This document shows, piece by piece, positions 40,424-55,813 of a DNA stretch of 64,000 nucleotides. The stretch lies in the NCBI RefSeq assembly GCF_000247815.1, contig NC_021678.1:4813026-4877025 (forward strand). The letters run 5' to 3'. Both the position numbers and the translations under genes were made by a program. This stretch comes from Ficedula albicollis. Its lineage: Eukaryota > Chordata > Aves > Passeriformes > Muscicapidae. The notes beneath the pieces were generated by a model, which did not search any database, was not told the origin of the DNA, and was given only the letters and a program-made list of their open reading frames with translations. Position 1 is the stretch's first letter. The number at the start of each line of letters is the position of its first letter.

Positions 40424-43400
40424 GTACACCAAAATAAACTCTGAGGAAAAATAAAGAGCGTAATAAAAAGTAAACATTTGGGTTGAATGCATGAGTAATG
40501 CGTTGTGACATCTATTGAAACTGGAAGAACATAAGAGAAAAATGATCATATGTGGGCTAGTAGCAGAGTATTGCATAAAGGCTGACATTTCAGGAAAGGA
40601 AACATCCTGAAAGGGAAGAAAAGTCTGTCTCTCCAGGAGAAAATACTTAGTGTTATTTCTGATACCATTGTCTGCTTTGGCTTTTAGGAAATGCATTTTC
40701 CTATGTTTATGAATTTTAGAGTTTTGCAGTATTTAAGTATACAGAGAAGCATCTTGAACTCCTGATCTCTAAAAGCATAATTATTCTCTTGAATGAACAA
40801 CTTTAATGACTGTTACTGAGCTTCTAAAATCTTCCAGTCTCTCACCCATGGATTCTTGAAAGAAAAGGCAGTTGGTGTAGAGTGGCTCGTGTCCAAATGC
40901 CTCTTGCTTCAGTCACATCCCCTCTCATTTCCCACATCCCTCCTATTCTTCCCACCCACCACCATTTTCCTCTTGTCCTCAGCAAAACACGTTGCTACAC
41001 ACTCTCCCTTCTCTCCCTGGATGTGAAGGAAAATTGGCTTTTTTGGTTGGGGTTGTTTTTTAACACCCTTGTCAAAGACAGAGCAACACAATTCCAGTGG
41101 CTGCTTGACATTAGTTAATCCCATCATCTAATTAGACTCAACTGTAATATGAAAGAACAGAATTTATTCATTAATCTTCCCATTCCCTAGACAAGCAAAA
41201 AATCTGAAATCAATACCAATGGTGAAAAGCTTTGTGTAGAATACCAAAAATATCAAGGTATGCCAATATTTTTTGATCAACCTGTACAAATTAGAGCCAA
41301 AATAGCTGACTGTGCCCCATATTCATGTGTGACCAGGCAGCTGATTTTTAATAAAATGAAAGATTTTTACTTCTATATCATTAAAATGCAGATGTTAAAT
41401 ACTTCTTTCTAGCAGACAGTGAGATCTCTGTCAGAGTCCTTGTTATAGCCTCTGTTTTTAACATTTATGTCACAGTTTATGCAAATAGCCAGGCACACAC
41501 ACAAGTCATTCCAAAAGCTTGTCTTGAGTGTAGGTGTGTTTGGGTTAAGTTAGATTCAGCAGATCAAAATTAAGAAAAACATCTCCAGTTGACATTCTTC
41601 ACAGAAGCATAGAACAGGAATGGGAGAACATGAAAGACAGAAAGAAAGATCCTGGAATTATATTTTTGACCACAAAGACAGAAAGTCCTAAACCAGATAT
41701 GCTGGGGAGATTATGGGATTTCTATCTTCCTCTCAGGAATAAAATCATCTGAGCAGATCTGGCACGGAGACGACTTAGAAAACCTCTTTGCGGGTACTGC
41801 CCTTCTACAATTGCATGAATGTCTACATCAAAAGGGATGTGAAGGAACAGTGCTTGCAGGACAAGAAACCTGCCAGGGATCTAAGCTTCTAGAATCCATA
41901 GCAGCGCAGAAGTTTTTCATTTCTGCAGTTTCCTTTTCATTCTTCAGAGTTTTCCACCTTTAGAGGACAGTGTCTCACATCTCAGCCCAGAAATCATACA
42001 AGACCAAAGGCATTTCACAAGGGTCGGTGTGTTTGCAGCACAATCTCGGTCATTCTGGTTTCCAAAGATACAGCTGGTTTCCAGAGGAGTACTTAGAAGA
42101 AAGGCAGTGTTTGCTAATATAATTTCACAGCAAAGATGCCTTCTCGTGTTTATACATTAAATCACGAAAACGACAGCTACATATGGCATCCAAGAGAACT
42201 GAACAAATTACATTTCTTGTTTTGACATATTTTTGGTGTGAAAATAAGGAACCAGTATCTTCACAGGAAACAATCTAAAGTCAAGAGCTACCCACCACTA
42301 AGAACTCAATCCTGCTATCTTTCCATTCCCAGTGCCTCCTTTGAAGCTTCCATTGACCTTTGAAATTCTTGTATCAAAGCAAAGTTTGTATTTTAAAAGA
42401 CCTTCAATTATTCTGAAACTTAGTTAATAGAATCACCCTCTCCTTTCATCAGCCCAGCACAGAGACTGACAAAACAGTGGCACAGCAGGAGTTTAAGGGT
42501 TGCTGGAACAAAATTACTGTTCTAATGATGATTACTTTGCTGCTATGTCTGTTACAAAAGGAGAATTTGGAGAGGCTGTTGATCCTTGAAATTTGTTCTT
42601 TCACTGTTATTGAAGTTACCACAAAGATTTCTGTGTGGGGGGTCATTTTTCACTATTATTCATAAACAAAACTCACGTCTGAAGTTAAATGTACAAGAAA
42701 AAAAGACAGTTAGGAAGCTCAGTGTGCCATGATGTCTGAGAGGACAGAGAGATGTGGATATTCAGAATCAAGTGCTTCTTAAAACTCTCACCTTCTAAAC
42801 AAAATCTCAAAGTACTGCTGTAAGACTTCAGGTATTGGAGCTAAATTAAAAGCAAAAATGTGGAGTGCTGTGCTTCATCACAAAGTGATAAAGAACAGCT
42901 TGTTTACACTTCCAGCCTGTGGAGCAGGGCTTCCACCTGCTCTGGCTGGCCACCTCACTCTGCCATTCTCCACACCTCTCCTTCCCCTCCGAGGTCATGT
43001 TCTGCTCCCCATCATTTTGTGCCAGAGCACTGATGCTCCAAGCTGCACGTCAGCACATTCCAAACCTTGCTGCGCCCTTTCACTGGTGGTGGCAGTGGCT
43101 GGACATTCCCAAATGCTCTTTGCTGTGGCCACCTTGCTGCTGGAAACAACGTCCCTCATACTCAGACCTTTTGTTTGTAGTGTTGTAGGTGGATGGGATT
43201 TGTGCCCCAGCCCAAGGAGAAGTCCCATGTGGGAATCCCCATTGCCACACGTCACCAAGGCCATGGTCACCCCAGTGCCTGGAGCTGACCCATCAGTGAA
43301 CTCCCCCCTCAAGAATTTTGGCCCAGCATGAACAGCTGGAGTGGGCTGAATATTCCCTGAGTCTGCTATGCAGCTCCCTGCCTTAGGTATGGATGTGACA

Positions 43401-44500
43401 GGTCAAGATGAAAAGAGGGAAGGCCCTGCTCTCTGCGAAACATCTGGGTCTGCAAAAATAAGGGAAAGGAGCCACCAGAAAAGGACAAATCCAGTTCCAA
43501 GTGGATTTGGCCAAAGGGCCAGAGATTCCTGTGTGGACCACCACCTGCATTTAACCTGGGGCTGAACAAGCAGCTGTCTTTTTGTCTGGATGTCTGTGCA
43601 GTTAGGAAAGAAAGGTGATGGGGGGGGGAAATGTCCTTTTCTTCTTAATCTAGAAAAGATGTCGTAGGCCATCATCAAAATACCATTCATTAACTTACTA
43701 TGGAGCCAACTTCTCTAACCAGGGGTGGGAATGCAACAGGTAAGTAAAAGACCAACCCTAACCAGAACAGGAGATTTTTCATGGACAAAAGGGCTGGATC
43801 CTTACTGGGTTTGACACCGCTGGAAGTGCTGGTGCTGGGCTACCAGGCTGGCCAGGATCTGACCTCCAGGGGAATGGGAAACAATGGGCATGCTAACACC
43901 AGCATAGTCTTACTGGGAGCTGGGAAGGACCACTCTCTTCTACCTAAACATTCAGGATGAGATTTCAGGCTGTTTTTCCAAGTAGTCTGGGTTCCTGGTT
44001 TCAGACATGTCTGAGAAAGGCCATTGGACTGTGCTCAGTTGATGCAAAACAAGGTGGCTGCTACTCCAGAACCCCTGGAGGTGTTGCTTCTGCCCTGAGG
44101 TGCTCCTTTATTTCTGCCACAGCATCCAGATGGCACTTATGACGTAGCAGGAGTGTGGCACTCACCTTCCAGCATCTGATGCAGGCTGCTGATGTCCCCC
44201 AGGGCAGAGTGTGAAGAAAGAGGAAGGCACTGGTTTTACCTCTTGGCAGAAAGCAGACTGTGCTTCTGCCCTCAGTGTGGAAAGGTGCGGGGCAATCCCA
44301 ACCACACATCAACAGGGGCTGCAGAAGAGGCAGCGAGCTGAGGAGAGAGAGGAGCTGCAGCCAATCCTGCCATGGGCAGCTGAGGGGGAGCAGGGGAAGA
44401 GGTGTGAGGGGTGACAGCCTCTGGCAGCCAGGAGCTCACCTGGGCTGAAACACAAACCAGGATCTGCCTGACTCGGGTTTTGAAGGGGTTCCAGTCTCAC
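40424..44500. other. Unique sequence, no gene recognised
   Basis: The longest frame (42858-43331, plus) has no domain I can name and no persuasive splice sites. A GT-donor-like GAAG/GTGAGT on the minus strand with its GT at 44165-44164 could end an exon reading SLHQMLE, but I found no clear acceptor for it. Confidence 0.35.
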
Positions 44501-44671
44501 CTGCAGGAAGAGGAAGAAGGGCATTCCCTCACCAATGAGCTTCTGATTAATCAGAGAAGACAAGTGCCAGCCCTGCTGCTGTAATGAGGAGAGGCATCTT
44601 CGAGCACTTTCCTCACACACTTGACACTTGCCATGGTACTTCACCGGACAGGCCACAGGCTCACTCTGCTT
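44501..44671 (-). CDS. Candidate internal exon, unrecognised protein
   Basis: A 171-bp open segment on the minus strand is bounded by a good acceptor (TTTGCTCTGCAG/AAG, after a pyrimidine-rich stretch) and a near-consensus donor (CTGCAG/GTGAGA). Both are in phase 0, so it would encode 57 residues. These begin KQSEPVACPVKYHGKCQVCE and end FFLFLQ. An alternative donor TTG/GTGAGG would shorten it to 44533. Four cysteines fall in the first 30 residues. I do not recognise the protein, and no confirmed neighbouring exon supports it. Open frames this long with splice-like ends also arise by chance, so it is a lead only. Confidence 0.25.
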
Positions 44672-47600
44672 CTGCAGAGCAAACATCAATACAGATTAAC
44701 ACCTCCCCAAGTTGTCAGGTACCAATACCAGATACCTCCCGCTTGACCTGAGAAATAAGCTTCTAAAACATCCTATCTTGTTGAATTTTAAGAGGAGATA
44801 GAAATTAAAGCTATAAATACAACTGCTAAGTATGAACACAAAAAGGGAAAGTGTGAAAAACCCTAATGCTGATATAAGTTAAGGCAAAAATGAAGATCAA
44901 GATGACAGGAAGGAAGTATTTAAAAACAGAGAAGGGTGGAAAGGGTCATTGCTGAATCCTGAAGCATAAAACATGATAAGGATTTTTCAAACAATCTTAA
45001 TATAAAGATAAAGGAAAATTTCCAAACTGCAGTGGAAGCTCTTGCCTGCAGAACAATATGACTACAGCGAGATACTTTTAGATTTTTTTTTTTCTGAAAC
45101 TAAAAGACTAAAAGATAATTAATGCTCTATTGTGGAAGATAGAAGGTACACTTCAAAAACAACCTCTTCTTCTTGCCTCCATCAGCTGACTTCCTGGAGT
45201 GCTCTATTTGCCTTTAAGTGGACTCTTGGAGAATCCTGTTGAAGACTTAAGAGTCCTCAGTAGCACCTTTTCATCTTCTTACCCTGCTGCCTGCTTTAGG
45301 CATCTGCAGCAGTCACATGCTTGAACTAAAATGTCATCTTCCTGCTCCTCCTCCTCAGCACTCAGGTGACTCCTCCCGCGGCACAGCACCCCCCGGACTG
45401 CTGGGATTTACGACCTAAAGTGCGAGAGGGTTTTTTCTTTTTAATGCTACATAACAAATAAATCAACCAAGACCTTCCCACTCCTTTCAGACACTTCTGG
45501 AGCTTACTTTTCTCTGCCCATCTTTCCCTCCCAGCTGTAGTCCTCACAAAGAACAGGGAAGGGAAATACTGAGATGGGGAGATAAGTCAGGGACAGGAGC
45601 CAACCTGGTCCTGCCTTAATGCCGGGTTAATTCTACCTTGGTGAAGTGGCAGGGCCAGAAGCAAGTTTAGGAGAGAGCTCCCTGGACTCGTCCCCACCAC
45701 ACTGCTTCAAGACTCAGCCCTGCAGCAGGGAGCAGCTATTCAGCTGCAGGAGATGCTCTATTTTCCCTGTCTATTTAAATGATATTTATGACTCTGGCCT
45801 AAAAGGAATCATTCCTTTACCCAATCTCTGACTGCAGAAATAGCCACAGGTGCGGAGGGCAGGTGGGCTCTGTGAAGCTCAGCTAAGGAGAAGGGCACGC
45901 AATTCTTTCAGGTATTGACTGTTCCACTTACAGCACTGATTGGCTGTTAATCTTAAAAGCAATTCATCTTTCTCATGCTTATTGATTAACAAAATGTAGA
46001 GTCCCTGACAGTGACATTGTTGCTGACCTTGGGAATTGTTTTGTAGCTGCCAAAAAGGCAAGATAAGCACCCTTCCCTGCAGCTGTCCTGTCGGGAAGCC
46101 TCACTTGGCTGCCATGCTTCAAGTTTTTGATTTTCCATGATGACATGGAAAAATAATTTGTGTGGCTGGCACAGCACAGCCAGAGCACATACAACCCCTT
46201 TGCTCTATTTCCAGGTGAGTATTCCTGAGAACCACCTTGAAGTAAATGGAGTTGCCTGCTGTGTCAGAGATGCTTATCTCTAAGGAATGCTGAATTTATT
46301 GGAAAAGCTGAGGGAAAATAGCTCTCTCATGAATCTGAGAGTGGCGATTAGACTTATTGCCTTTAGATTAAACCTCTCCTAATTAACCTTCCAATTAACC
46401 TCACATCACTCCCTTGAACAAGACCATAAATACAAATGTTACTACATTCCCTTTTATCAGAGAAGAGAGTTTGCTAGATGGAATAATGATAGATGGCCAT
46501 AATCTACAGAGAATTATATTAGCAAGAGTTTCAAGCTCTGCTCTCAGTCCCCAGGAGGAACAGAGAGGGCACAGCTGCTCTGACAAGCACAAAACACAAA
46601 GCACAACATTTTCTCCTTAGAGTTTTGCGAAGTGAACTCTGAGGTGCAGAATCACTTGAAGATACCAGCTGCATTTGCCAGATTTAAAGAAAACCTGAGC
46701 TGAAAAACTGTGCTGTGGAGAAATTAAGGAAACCAAACAAAACCTAACCAACCCAGTATCCACCAGACAAGAATCAATAAATCTGCAACAGCAAGGCAAT
46801 GCTCCAAAGGAAATCATCCCCTCCCTCATGTGAGGAGAAGCAGTTCTGCTCCAGAGAAGACTTTTTTAAAGTGATTCCCAATATGCTGAAACATCCTTTT
46901 CTCCTTATCCTTACCCAGAACAGACCCTATCCTTTTGCCTTCTCAAAGACTGTTTTTCCCTGTGTGAAAAGTTCTCTCTGTTAAAGACAATGCTCTGCTG
47001 AATGTATTGGTGGTGAGGATATTGAGATATTCTTTAAAAACTAGAAACAGCTCTATGTGAACTTTCAGTCTATGAACTTTAACGTTTTTAGTACCAGCTT
47101 TCCTTTTCTCGCTGTTTGAGCTGGGTATCAGTGTCTTTGTGTTTAAAGGATTTCACTGCCACCTCCCCTTGCTGAGCAAGTTTCCTGTGTCACTGGTTTC
47201 CACCGGGCAGCTCTCTTCTGCTCATGGTAGTCAGCCAGTGTCCCACCTGCAGGCCCAGCCCCACGTCATCCCCGAGGGACAAACAGGACAGGGACCAGGG
47301 TGCCACCCAGCCCAAGCAAACCCCAACAGCTTCCAGTGATGCTGACCTACTCTGTCCTCTGAGAATTCACCTTCCTCTGCAGGGCTTGAGGAAAACAGGA
47401 AGACTTTCTGCACCAGAAAGCTTTTCTTAAGTTTTCTTTTTCTTAAGGCAACATCCCTTTCCCAATTTTATTGGCCAAACCAAGAGCATATCCCCCAGTT
47501 CTGGTGCTCTCATCCAAGGCTCTTTTTCTGTTGCTAGTAACTGTTCTCCAGGCTGCAGCAGGACACAAGCCATGCTCCCTCCTCAGCTGTCCTCTCAGAG

Positions 47601-48262
47601 ATATCTGTGCACTCTCAGGTACAAATCTCCTCCTTCCTCCTCCCACTGCCCTCCCAGCTTAATTTCCAGCCTTCCCTTAGGTTCCAATGAGTTGGAAAGT
47701 GCCAATTTCCTTTAAATCCTACTAACCAATGTGTCTTTTGTGTCAGAGCACCTTTTCCCAACAGATTTAGGTTTTCATTAGCTTTTTGAACATGTATTTG
47801 TACATGCATGTTTGGCACTTCTTCCAGGACTAGGCTGCCAAACTCATAACAAGAGAAATGTCTCATTAAAATCCATTTCTGCTCAATTTCTCCAGCAAAA
47901 GGAACCAGCAGTGCACATAAGTCTGGAGAAGAATTTAAGCATCACTCAAGCTTCAGGGAAAGGTAACAATTTTTAATTCTCACACTGGTTTTTTGGTCAG
48001 CACTCTAGCAAACACTTCATTTTCCCACACAATAATTCAAAACGTCAGAGTATTTTTTCCTCACTTTTTCCTGGCCTGCAATTCAAGCCAGGAACGTTGC
48101 ATCCTAAAAAAATATTCTATGCTAGGATACATTGGTGTGCTGCATCAGCAGCTTACTAAGAACATGAACCTGTACCTGGCTGTGCACAGAAATAACCACC
48201 CTCACACAGGCACTGGGAATTCTGAACACGAGGATAATGCTGGGAATGGAAAAAAATATCTG
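44672..48262. other. Unique sequence, no gene recognised
   Basis: Slightly GC-richer patches near 45340-45430 and 47220-47330, with no convincing exon. Nothing else named. Confidence 0.35.
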
Positions 48263-49939
<1,677 letters not shown>

Positions 49940-50800
49940 AGGGGGAAAACCCCAAAAAACATTTTACCAAGGAATACAATCTTCCTCTTTTTTTTTGTTT
50001 TCAGATTAAGGAAATTTCTGTGCCCTATAGCAACCCCAAATTCTCTGGCAATTTTATCTGTCTGGACTGAATTTGGAACAACAGGGCTACAGAGCCATTA
50101 AAACTGGCAGAGCAGCTGGAAAATCGGGTTTTTCAAGGAACACATGTGGCTCACTGGACAAAACCAGGTACCACAGGGAGCTAAAATAGTGGAGAAAAGA
50201 AAGAACACCTGCAGTTAAAGGAGCTTCCTTAGTCCTGGGCTCAGCACTAGAGCCAAGGGCAAACACAGGATGGAAAGCTGTTCTCTAGCCTCTGTGAGCT
50301 GCTGGGTGGGACCTGCTGAAACAGGGAATCAGATGGAAATCCAGGCTATGACTTTGAAGAGCGCCTGTAAATATTAACGTTTGCTTTTTCAAGTTCTGAC
50401 ACTTGAATAAATAGCCAGAGTAAAAGAAAATTTGTGTACATTTTGGAATATTTTGCAAAGAGCTCCAAAGATGAAAACAAGCATCCTGTCAGTCTGACCC
50501 TTGCAGAGCATCAAGCCAAAGGGTTGAATGTTCTCAGAACAGAAGTAAATGCAGTCTCTCAGCCAAAATAAAAACAAAATCCATTCATTATATATATAAT
50601 TATTTATCCAACTTTCCATGGAAGAAGGTTTGTGTCATTCATTTTCATTCAGTTAACTTGGGGTATTTAAAAAACTTGCAAATGCAAATACATAAGGAAA
50701 AATGAATTTCCAGTGGGCGAGAGGTCCTGCAGGATGCCACCGTAACCAAATTCTGAATTCTGTGTTTTCTAAAGAACAAAGATTAAGCTCTGGCTTTTCC
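49940..50800. other. Unique sequence, no gene recognised
   Basis: Short frames only. Confidence 0.4.
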
Positions 50801-50965
50801 AGAATCACAGAATCCCAGGATGGTTTGGGTTGGGAGGGACATCGAAGCCCATCCACTGCCACCCATGCCATAGGCCCAGACACCTTTCACTATCCCAGGG
50901 TGCTCCAAGCCCTGTCCAACCTTACCATGGACACTTCCAGGGATCCAGAGGCAGCCACAATGGCA
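50801..50965 (-). mobile_element. CR1 LINE 3' fragment
   Basis: AGAATCACAGAATCCCAGGA, TGGTTTGGGTTGGGAGGGAC, CACTATCCCAGGGTGCTCC and GGACACTTCCAGGGATCC: the reverse-complement CR1 3' end, truncated after about 165 bases. Confidence 0.9.
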
Positions 50966-51947
50966 TTCTTAAAAGGAGTCTCTCCATTATTTATATCTCT
51001 GCAGTCTGCCCTTGTGAAACTCATTATGTCCTTCTGGGTGTAGGAAAAACATGCACCCAGTCTGGGGGCAATTGTAAAAAACATCCCCTCCTGCCACTGC
51101 TTCAGTAGAGTCCTTATCTTAGTCTTGGAAATCTTCTTACAAGGCCATTGTCTGGGTTCAGTTATTTCACTCTTCCTTCCCAGGGCTATTTTTGCATTTC
51201 TGTATATGTTCTCTAATCTGAACCTGCCTTTTGACCTGAAGTTTCGTCTCACTGCTTCTCCAGGAGTGTTCTGGTTGTGCTGAGCAGATAAATGATGGCC
51301 ACAGATAACTACTTACCCAGACTATGTCAGCAAACCTCTGACTACAAATGCAAAGCACTGCAGGCAGATTTGGATTGGATTAAGGACAGCCAGACACAGC
51401 TTTCATGCAGTTATGCATTATTTTATGGCTACTCATTATCTGGACTTATTTCTGCTTAATGCCTATGGAGAATGAGATCACAAAGCCAGTCCTTAAACAA
51501 ACAGGAAAAAAAAATAAACAAACCTCCTGTGCTCAAGAACAAGCAGAAATTATATAGCGGGGGTTGTCTTTTTTTTTTTAAAGGATAACTGCAATATGCA
51601 TTTTAAACATATATAGCACAGCCAATGTGATAGGAGAAAAAGCAAAGGGATTTGCCTCCATTTCCAACAAATAAGGACAATTCTATCTTTGTTTTCTGCA
51701 TAAACCAAAAGGAAAGAAAGTGGTCAGCATTTTCTGGGCTGTTAGTTCCACACTGCCATACCGTCCAGCTGTCAGACCACAGAATTATTTACACTTTAAA
51801 CTTTTCATGGTTTCAGCTGCTTCTGAAGGAAGATTTTCTGTAAGATTAAATTGTCACTAAAAAAAATTTTTAAAGACAGACCACCACCACCTTCCCCAAA
51901 AAACAAGTACTGCTCTCATATCCAAAGTGAGATTACACTGAATATAT
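50966..51947. other. Unique sequence, no gene recognised
   Basis: A minus-strand frame at 50890-51252 is part CR1, part unknown. No other feature. Confidence 0.4.
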
Positions 51948-53080
<1,133 letters not shown>

Positions 53081-53347
53081 CATAGAATTAGAGAATCATG
53101 GAATATCCTGAGCTAGAAGGGATTCACAGGAATCCAGCTCCAGTCCCTTCACAGACACCCCAACAATTCCTCCCTGGACATCCCTGGGAGCATCGTCCAG
53201 ATGCTCCTGGAGCTCTGGCAGCCTCGGGGCTGTGCCCATTCCTTGGGGAGCCTGGGCACTGCCAGCACCCACTGGGGGAAGAACCTTGCCCTGATATCTA
53301 ACCTAAATCTCCCCTGGCACAGCTCCAGCCCTTCCCTCAGGTCCTAG
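53081..53347 (-). mobile_element. CR1 LINE 3' fragment
   Basis: CATAGAATTAGAGAATCATG, then CCTCCCTGGACATCCCTGGG, GATGCTCCTGGAGCTCTGGC, CATTCCTTGGGGAGCCTGGG, CTAACCTAAATCTCCCCTGG and CACAGCTCCAGCCCTTCCCT, typical of a CR1 subfamily 3' end in reverse. Confidence 0.85.
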
Positions 53348-54650
53348 AAATTCTCACATCTTCCCAGTTTGAAATACAACCCATTCGACATTGGATATAC
53401 GTACAAACACGTAGTGGAGGAAAACTGGCAAAAAAATGCATGTTATAGACACAGATAGTTATAAAATGGACCAAAATACTTGGATCTCCTGCACCCTATT
53501 ACTTTCTCCCCTCGCCCCCTTCTCCTCCTCAGTCAAGTGTAATTATTCTCAAATATCTACAGCAGACTCAGAGGTTTTTCTGTTTCATCTGTGGGTCTTC
53601 CAGCACAGGGGGTTTGCTCTCCACTATTTTTGATCTTCCTACCATAATTTGGGCTATGGGAAAATAGAAATAAAACTCAAACTGTGCCAGATGTTCTCAG
53701 CATGAGTGACCACCCAGGTCAGTCCACTCAATAGCACTGTCAGGTATTCCTTCACCACCAGAACAATAATTTAATAACAAAATCAATTAAGGAGAATGTT
53801 TGAGGGATAACCTGGAAAGAACAGCCAGAGAATAAGTTCAGCTTATTATTTCATGGAAATACATTCCATAATACTTCAAACTGACCTATTCTCCTGCATT
53901 AACACTTCACTGTTGTTGCTCTTGTGTATTTTGCTGATGCTGGGCTTTAATTTTCAGATGTGATGAGCATCTACCACACAAACATAATCCAAGAGCTTCT
54001 CTGGACACTCAGCTAATCTGATCACCAGGATGTACACAGATCTATTAGTATTTCATCCTGACATGTATTTTTAATCAAAAGATCTTAAAGTCCAGTTAAA
54101 TCTCCAGTTTATATATTCCAGTCCTTAGATGTTTCATTAATAGTTTATAGGATGCAGACCTTACACAAGAATGTCAAGATTGTAACGATTTACATGGATT
54201 TCTAGGATGATGAGGACGCACTAAAATGAGCTCTGTATCTTAAAATTTGGTACCAAAGTACCATTCACCATTTTAGAAAGACAGCTACAAATGTAAAAGT
54301 TTCCATAAACAGAAGACAGAGTGACATTTTAATAGTTTATTTCAATTACAACATTACAGTGTTTACTGTAGATTCAAATCCAGACTGGAAAGAAGAAGAA
54401 AATTGGAAAAGAAAGCAAAACATTAAGGATCTCTGTGACATCCAGATATTTTAGAGCACCAGTTACCAGGGTGCTCCAGACAGAGGCCTGGATTTGAGAT
54501 CAACCGTGAAAACACACTTAACTCTTCCTAATGTATCTGAGTCTTATTCTCCTGTTGATTCTGACTAAGTATTTGATAATTCATAACTCCAGCCTCCAGC
54601 ACAATTACATCAAACCAAATAAAAGAGAATTCCTATGACTGCTGTATTTA
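53348..54650. other. Unique AT-rich sequence, no gene recognised
   Basis: Short frames only. Confidence 0.4.
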
Positions 54651-55813
54651 TTTTAATGGCAAAAAAAAAAAAAACAAAAAAGAAGGTAAAAAAGGCTACT
54701 CTGTGTAGAGACAAATCAATTTAAATTCTAAGAGGGAAGGAGGAAAGGGTTCCACAGTGAAAAACTAAATAAAACTAAATACTGATGACAGGATGATTGA
54801 TAAAAATTAAGAGAGATTATTGGTTTGATGTTCTTTTATTTTTTAATTAGTGATTTTTTTCACTCTTTCAGTGAAGAAATTTTGCCCAATATCCAAACTG
54901 ATCCTCTCCTGGTGCACCTTGATACCACGGAGACTATTGGACAGTGCGCTGTGAATCATAATTTTTACTTACCAGCCATGTATTACTAGCTGTGGTGAAA
55001 GAATTAAGTCTTTTGGGGCAAAACCCTCCAAACTATGTCCAAACCTGTCCAAGGCCAGGCTGGATGGAACTTGGGGCAGACTGGGATAGTGGGAGGTGTC
55101 CCTGATTTGCTTCCCCACTCCTTCCCGGGTGCACTGTGCTGGGAAGACCTGGTGTTATTACGTAGCTTGGCAGTATTGAGGAAATAAAGGAAATGGCTGC
55201 TGGTAATATAAAAAAGTATATTTTTTTTCCCTTTTTAATGGCAAAAAAAAAAAAAAAAAAAAGAAGGTAAAAAAGGCTACTCTGTGTAGAGACAAATCAA
55301 TTTAAATTCTAAGAGGGAAGGAGGAAAGGGTTCCACAGTGAAAAACTAAATAAAACTAAATACTGATGACAGGATGATTGATAAAAATTAAGAGAGATTA
55401 TTGGTTTGATGTTCTTTTATTTTTTAATTAGTGATTTTTTTCACTCTTTCAGTGAAGAAATTTTGCCCAATATCCGAACTGATCCTCTCCTGGTGCACCT
55501 TGATACCACTGAGACTATTGGACAGTGCGCTGTGAATCATAATTTTTACTTACCAGCCATGTATTACTAGCTGTGGTGAAAGAATTAAGTCTTTTGGGGC
55601 AAAACCCTCCAAACTATGTCCAAACCTGTCCAAGGCCAGGCTGGATGGAACTTGGGGCAGACTGGGATAGTGGGAGGTGTCCCTGATTTGCTTCCCCACT
55701 CCTTCCCGGGTGCACTGTGCTGGGAAGACCTGGTGTTATTACGTAGCTTGGCAGTATTGAGGAAATAAAGGAAATGGCTGCTGGTAATATAAAAAAGTAT
55801 ATTTTTTTTCCCT
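54651..55813. repeat. Two-copy tandem duplication, 581-bp unit, over 99% identical
   Basis: Copy 1 is 54651-55232 and copy 2 is 55233-55813. Both start TTTTAATGGC plus an A-run and end AGTATATTTTTTTTCCCT. I found two substitutions (CCAAACTG/CCGAACTG and CCACGGAG/CCACTGAG) plus a different A-run (interrupted by C in copy 1, pure in copy 2). Each copy holds a small minus CR1 sliver (54871-54925; 55452-55506) and a plus CR1 sliver, GTCCAAGGCCAGGCTGG to GGGAGGTGTCCCTG (from about 55027; 55609). It is either a very recent duplication or two haplotypes placed in tandem. Confidence 0.92.

Noticed and set aside
42858..43331. 157-codon plus-strand frame as a gene
   Set aside because: No recognisable domain, no splice sites, and composition like surrounding non-coding DNA.
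50890..51252. 120-codon minus frame as retroviral or cellular coding sequence
   Set aside because: Its end is CR1 and the rest shows no retroviral motif or known domain.
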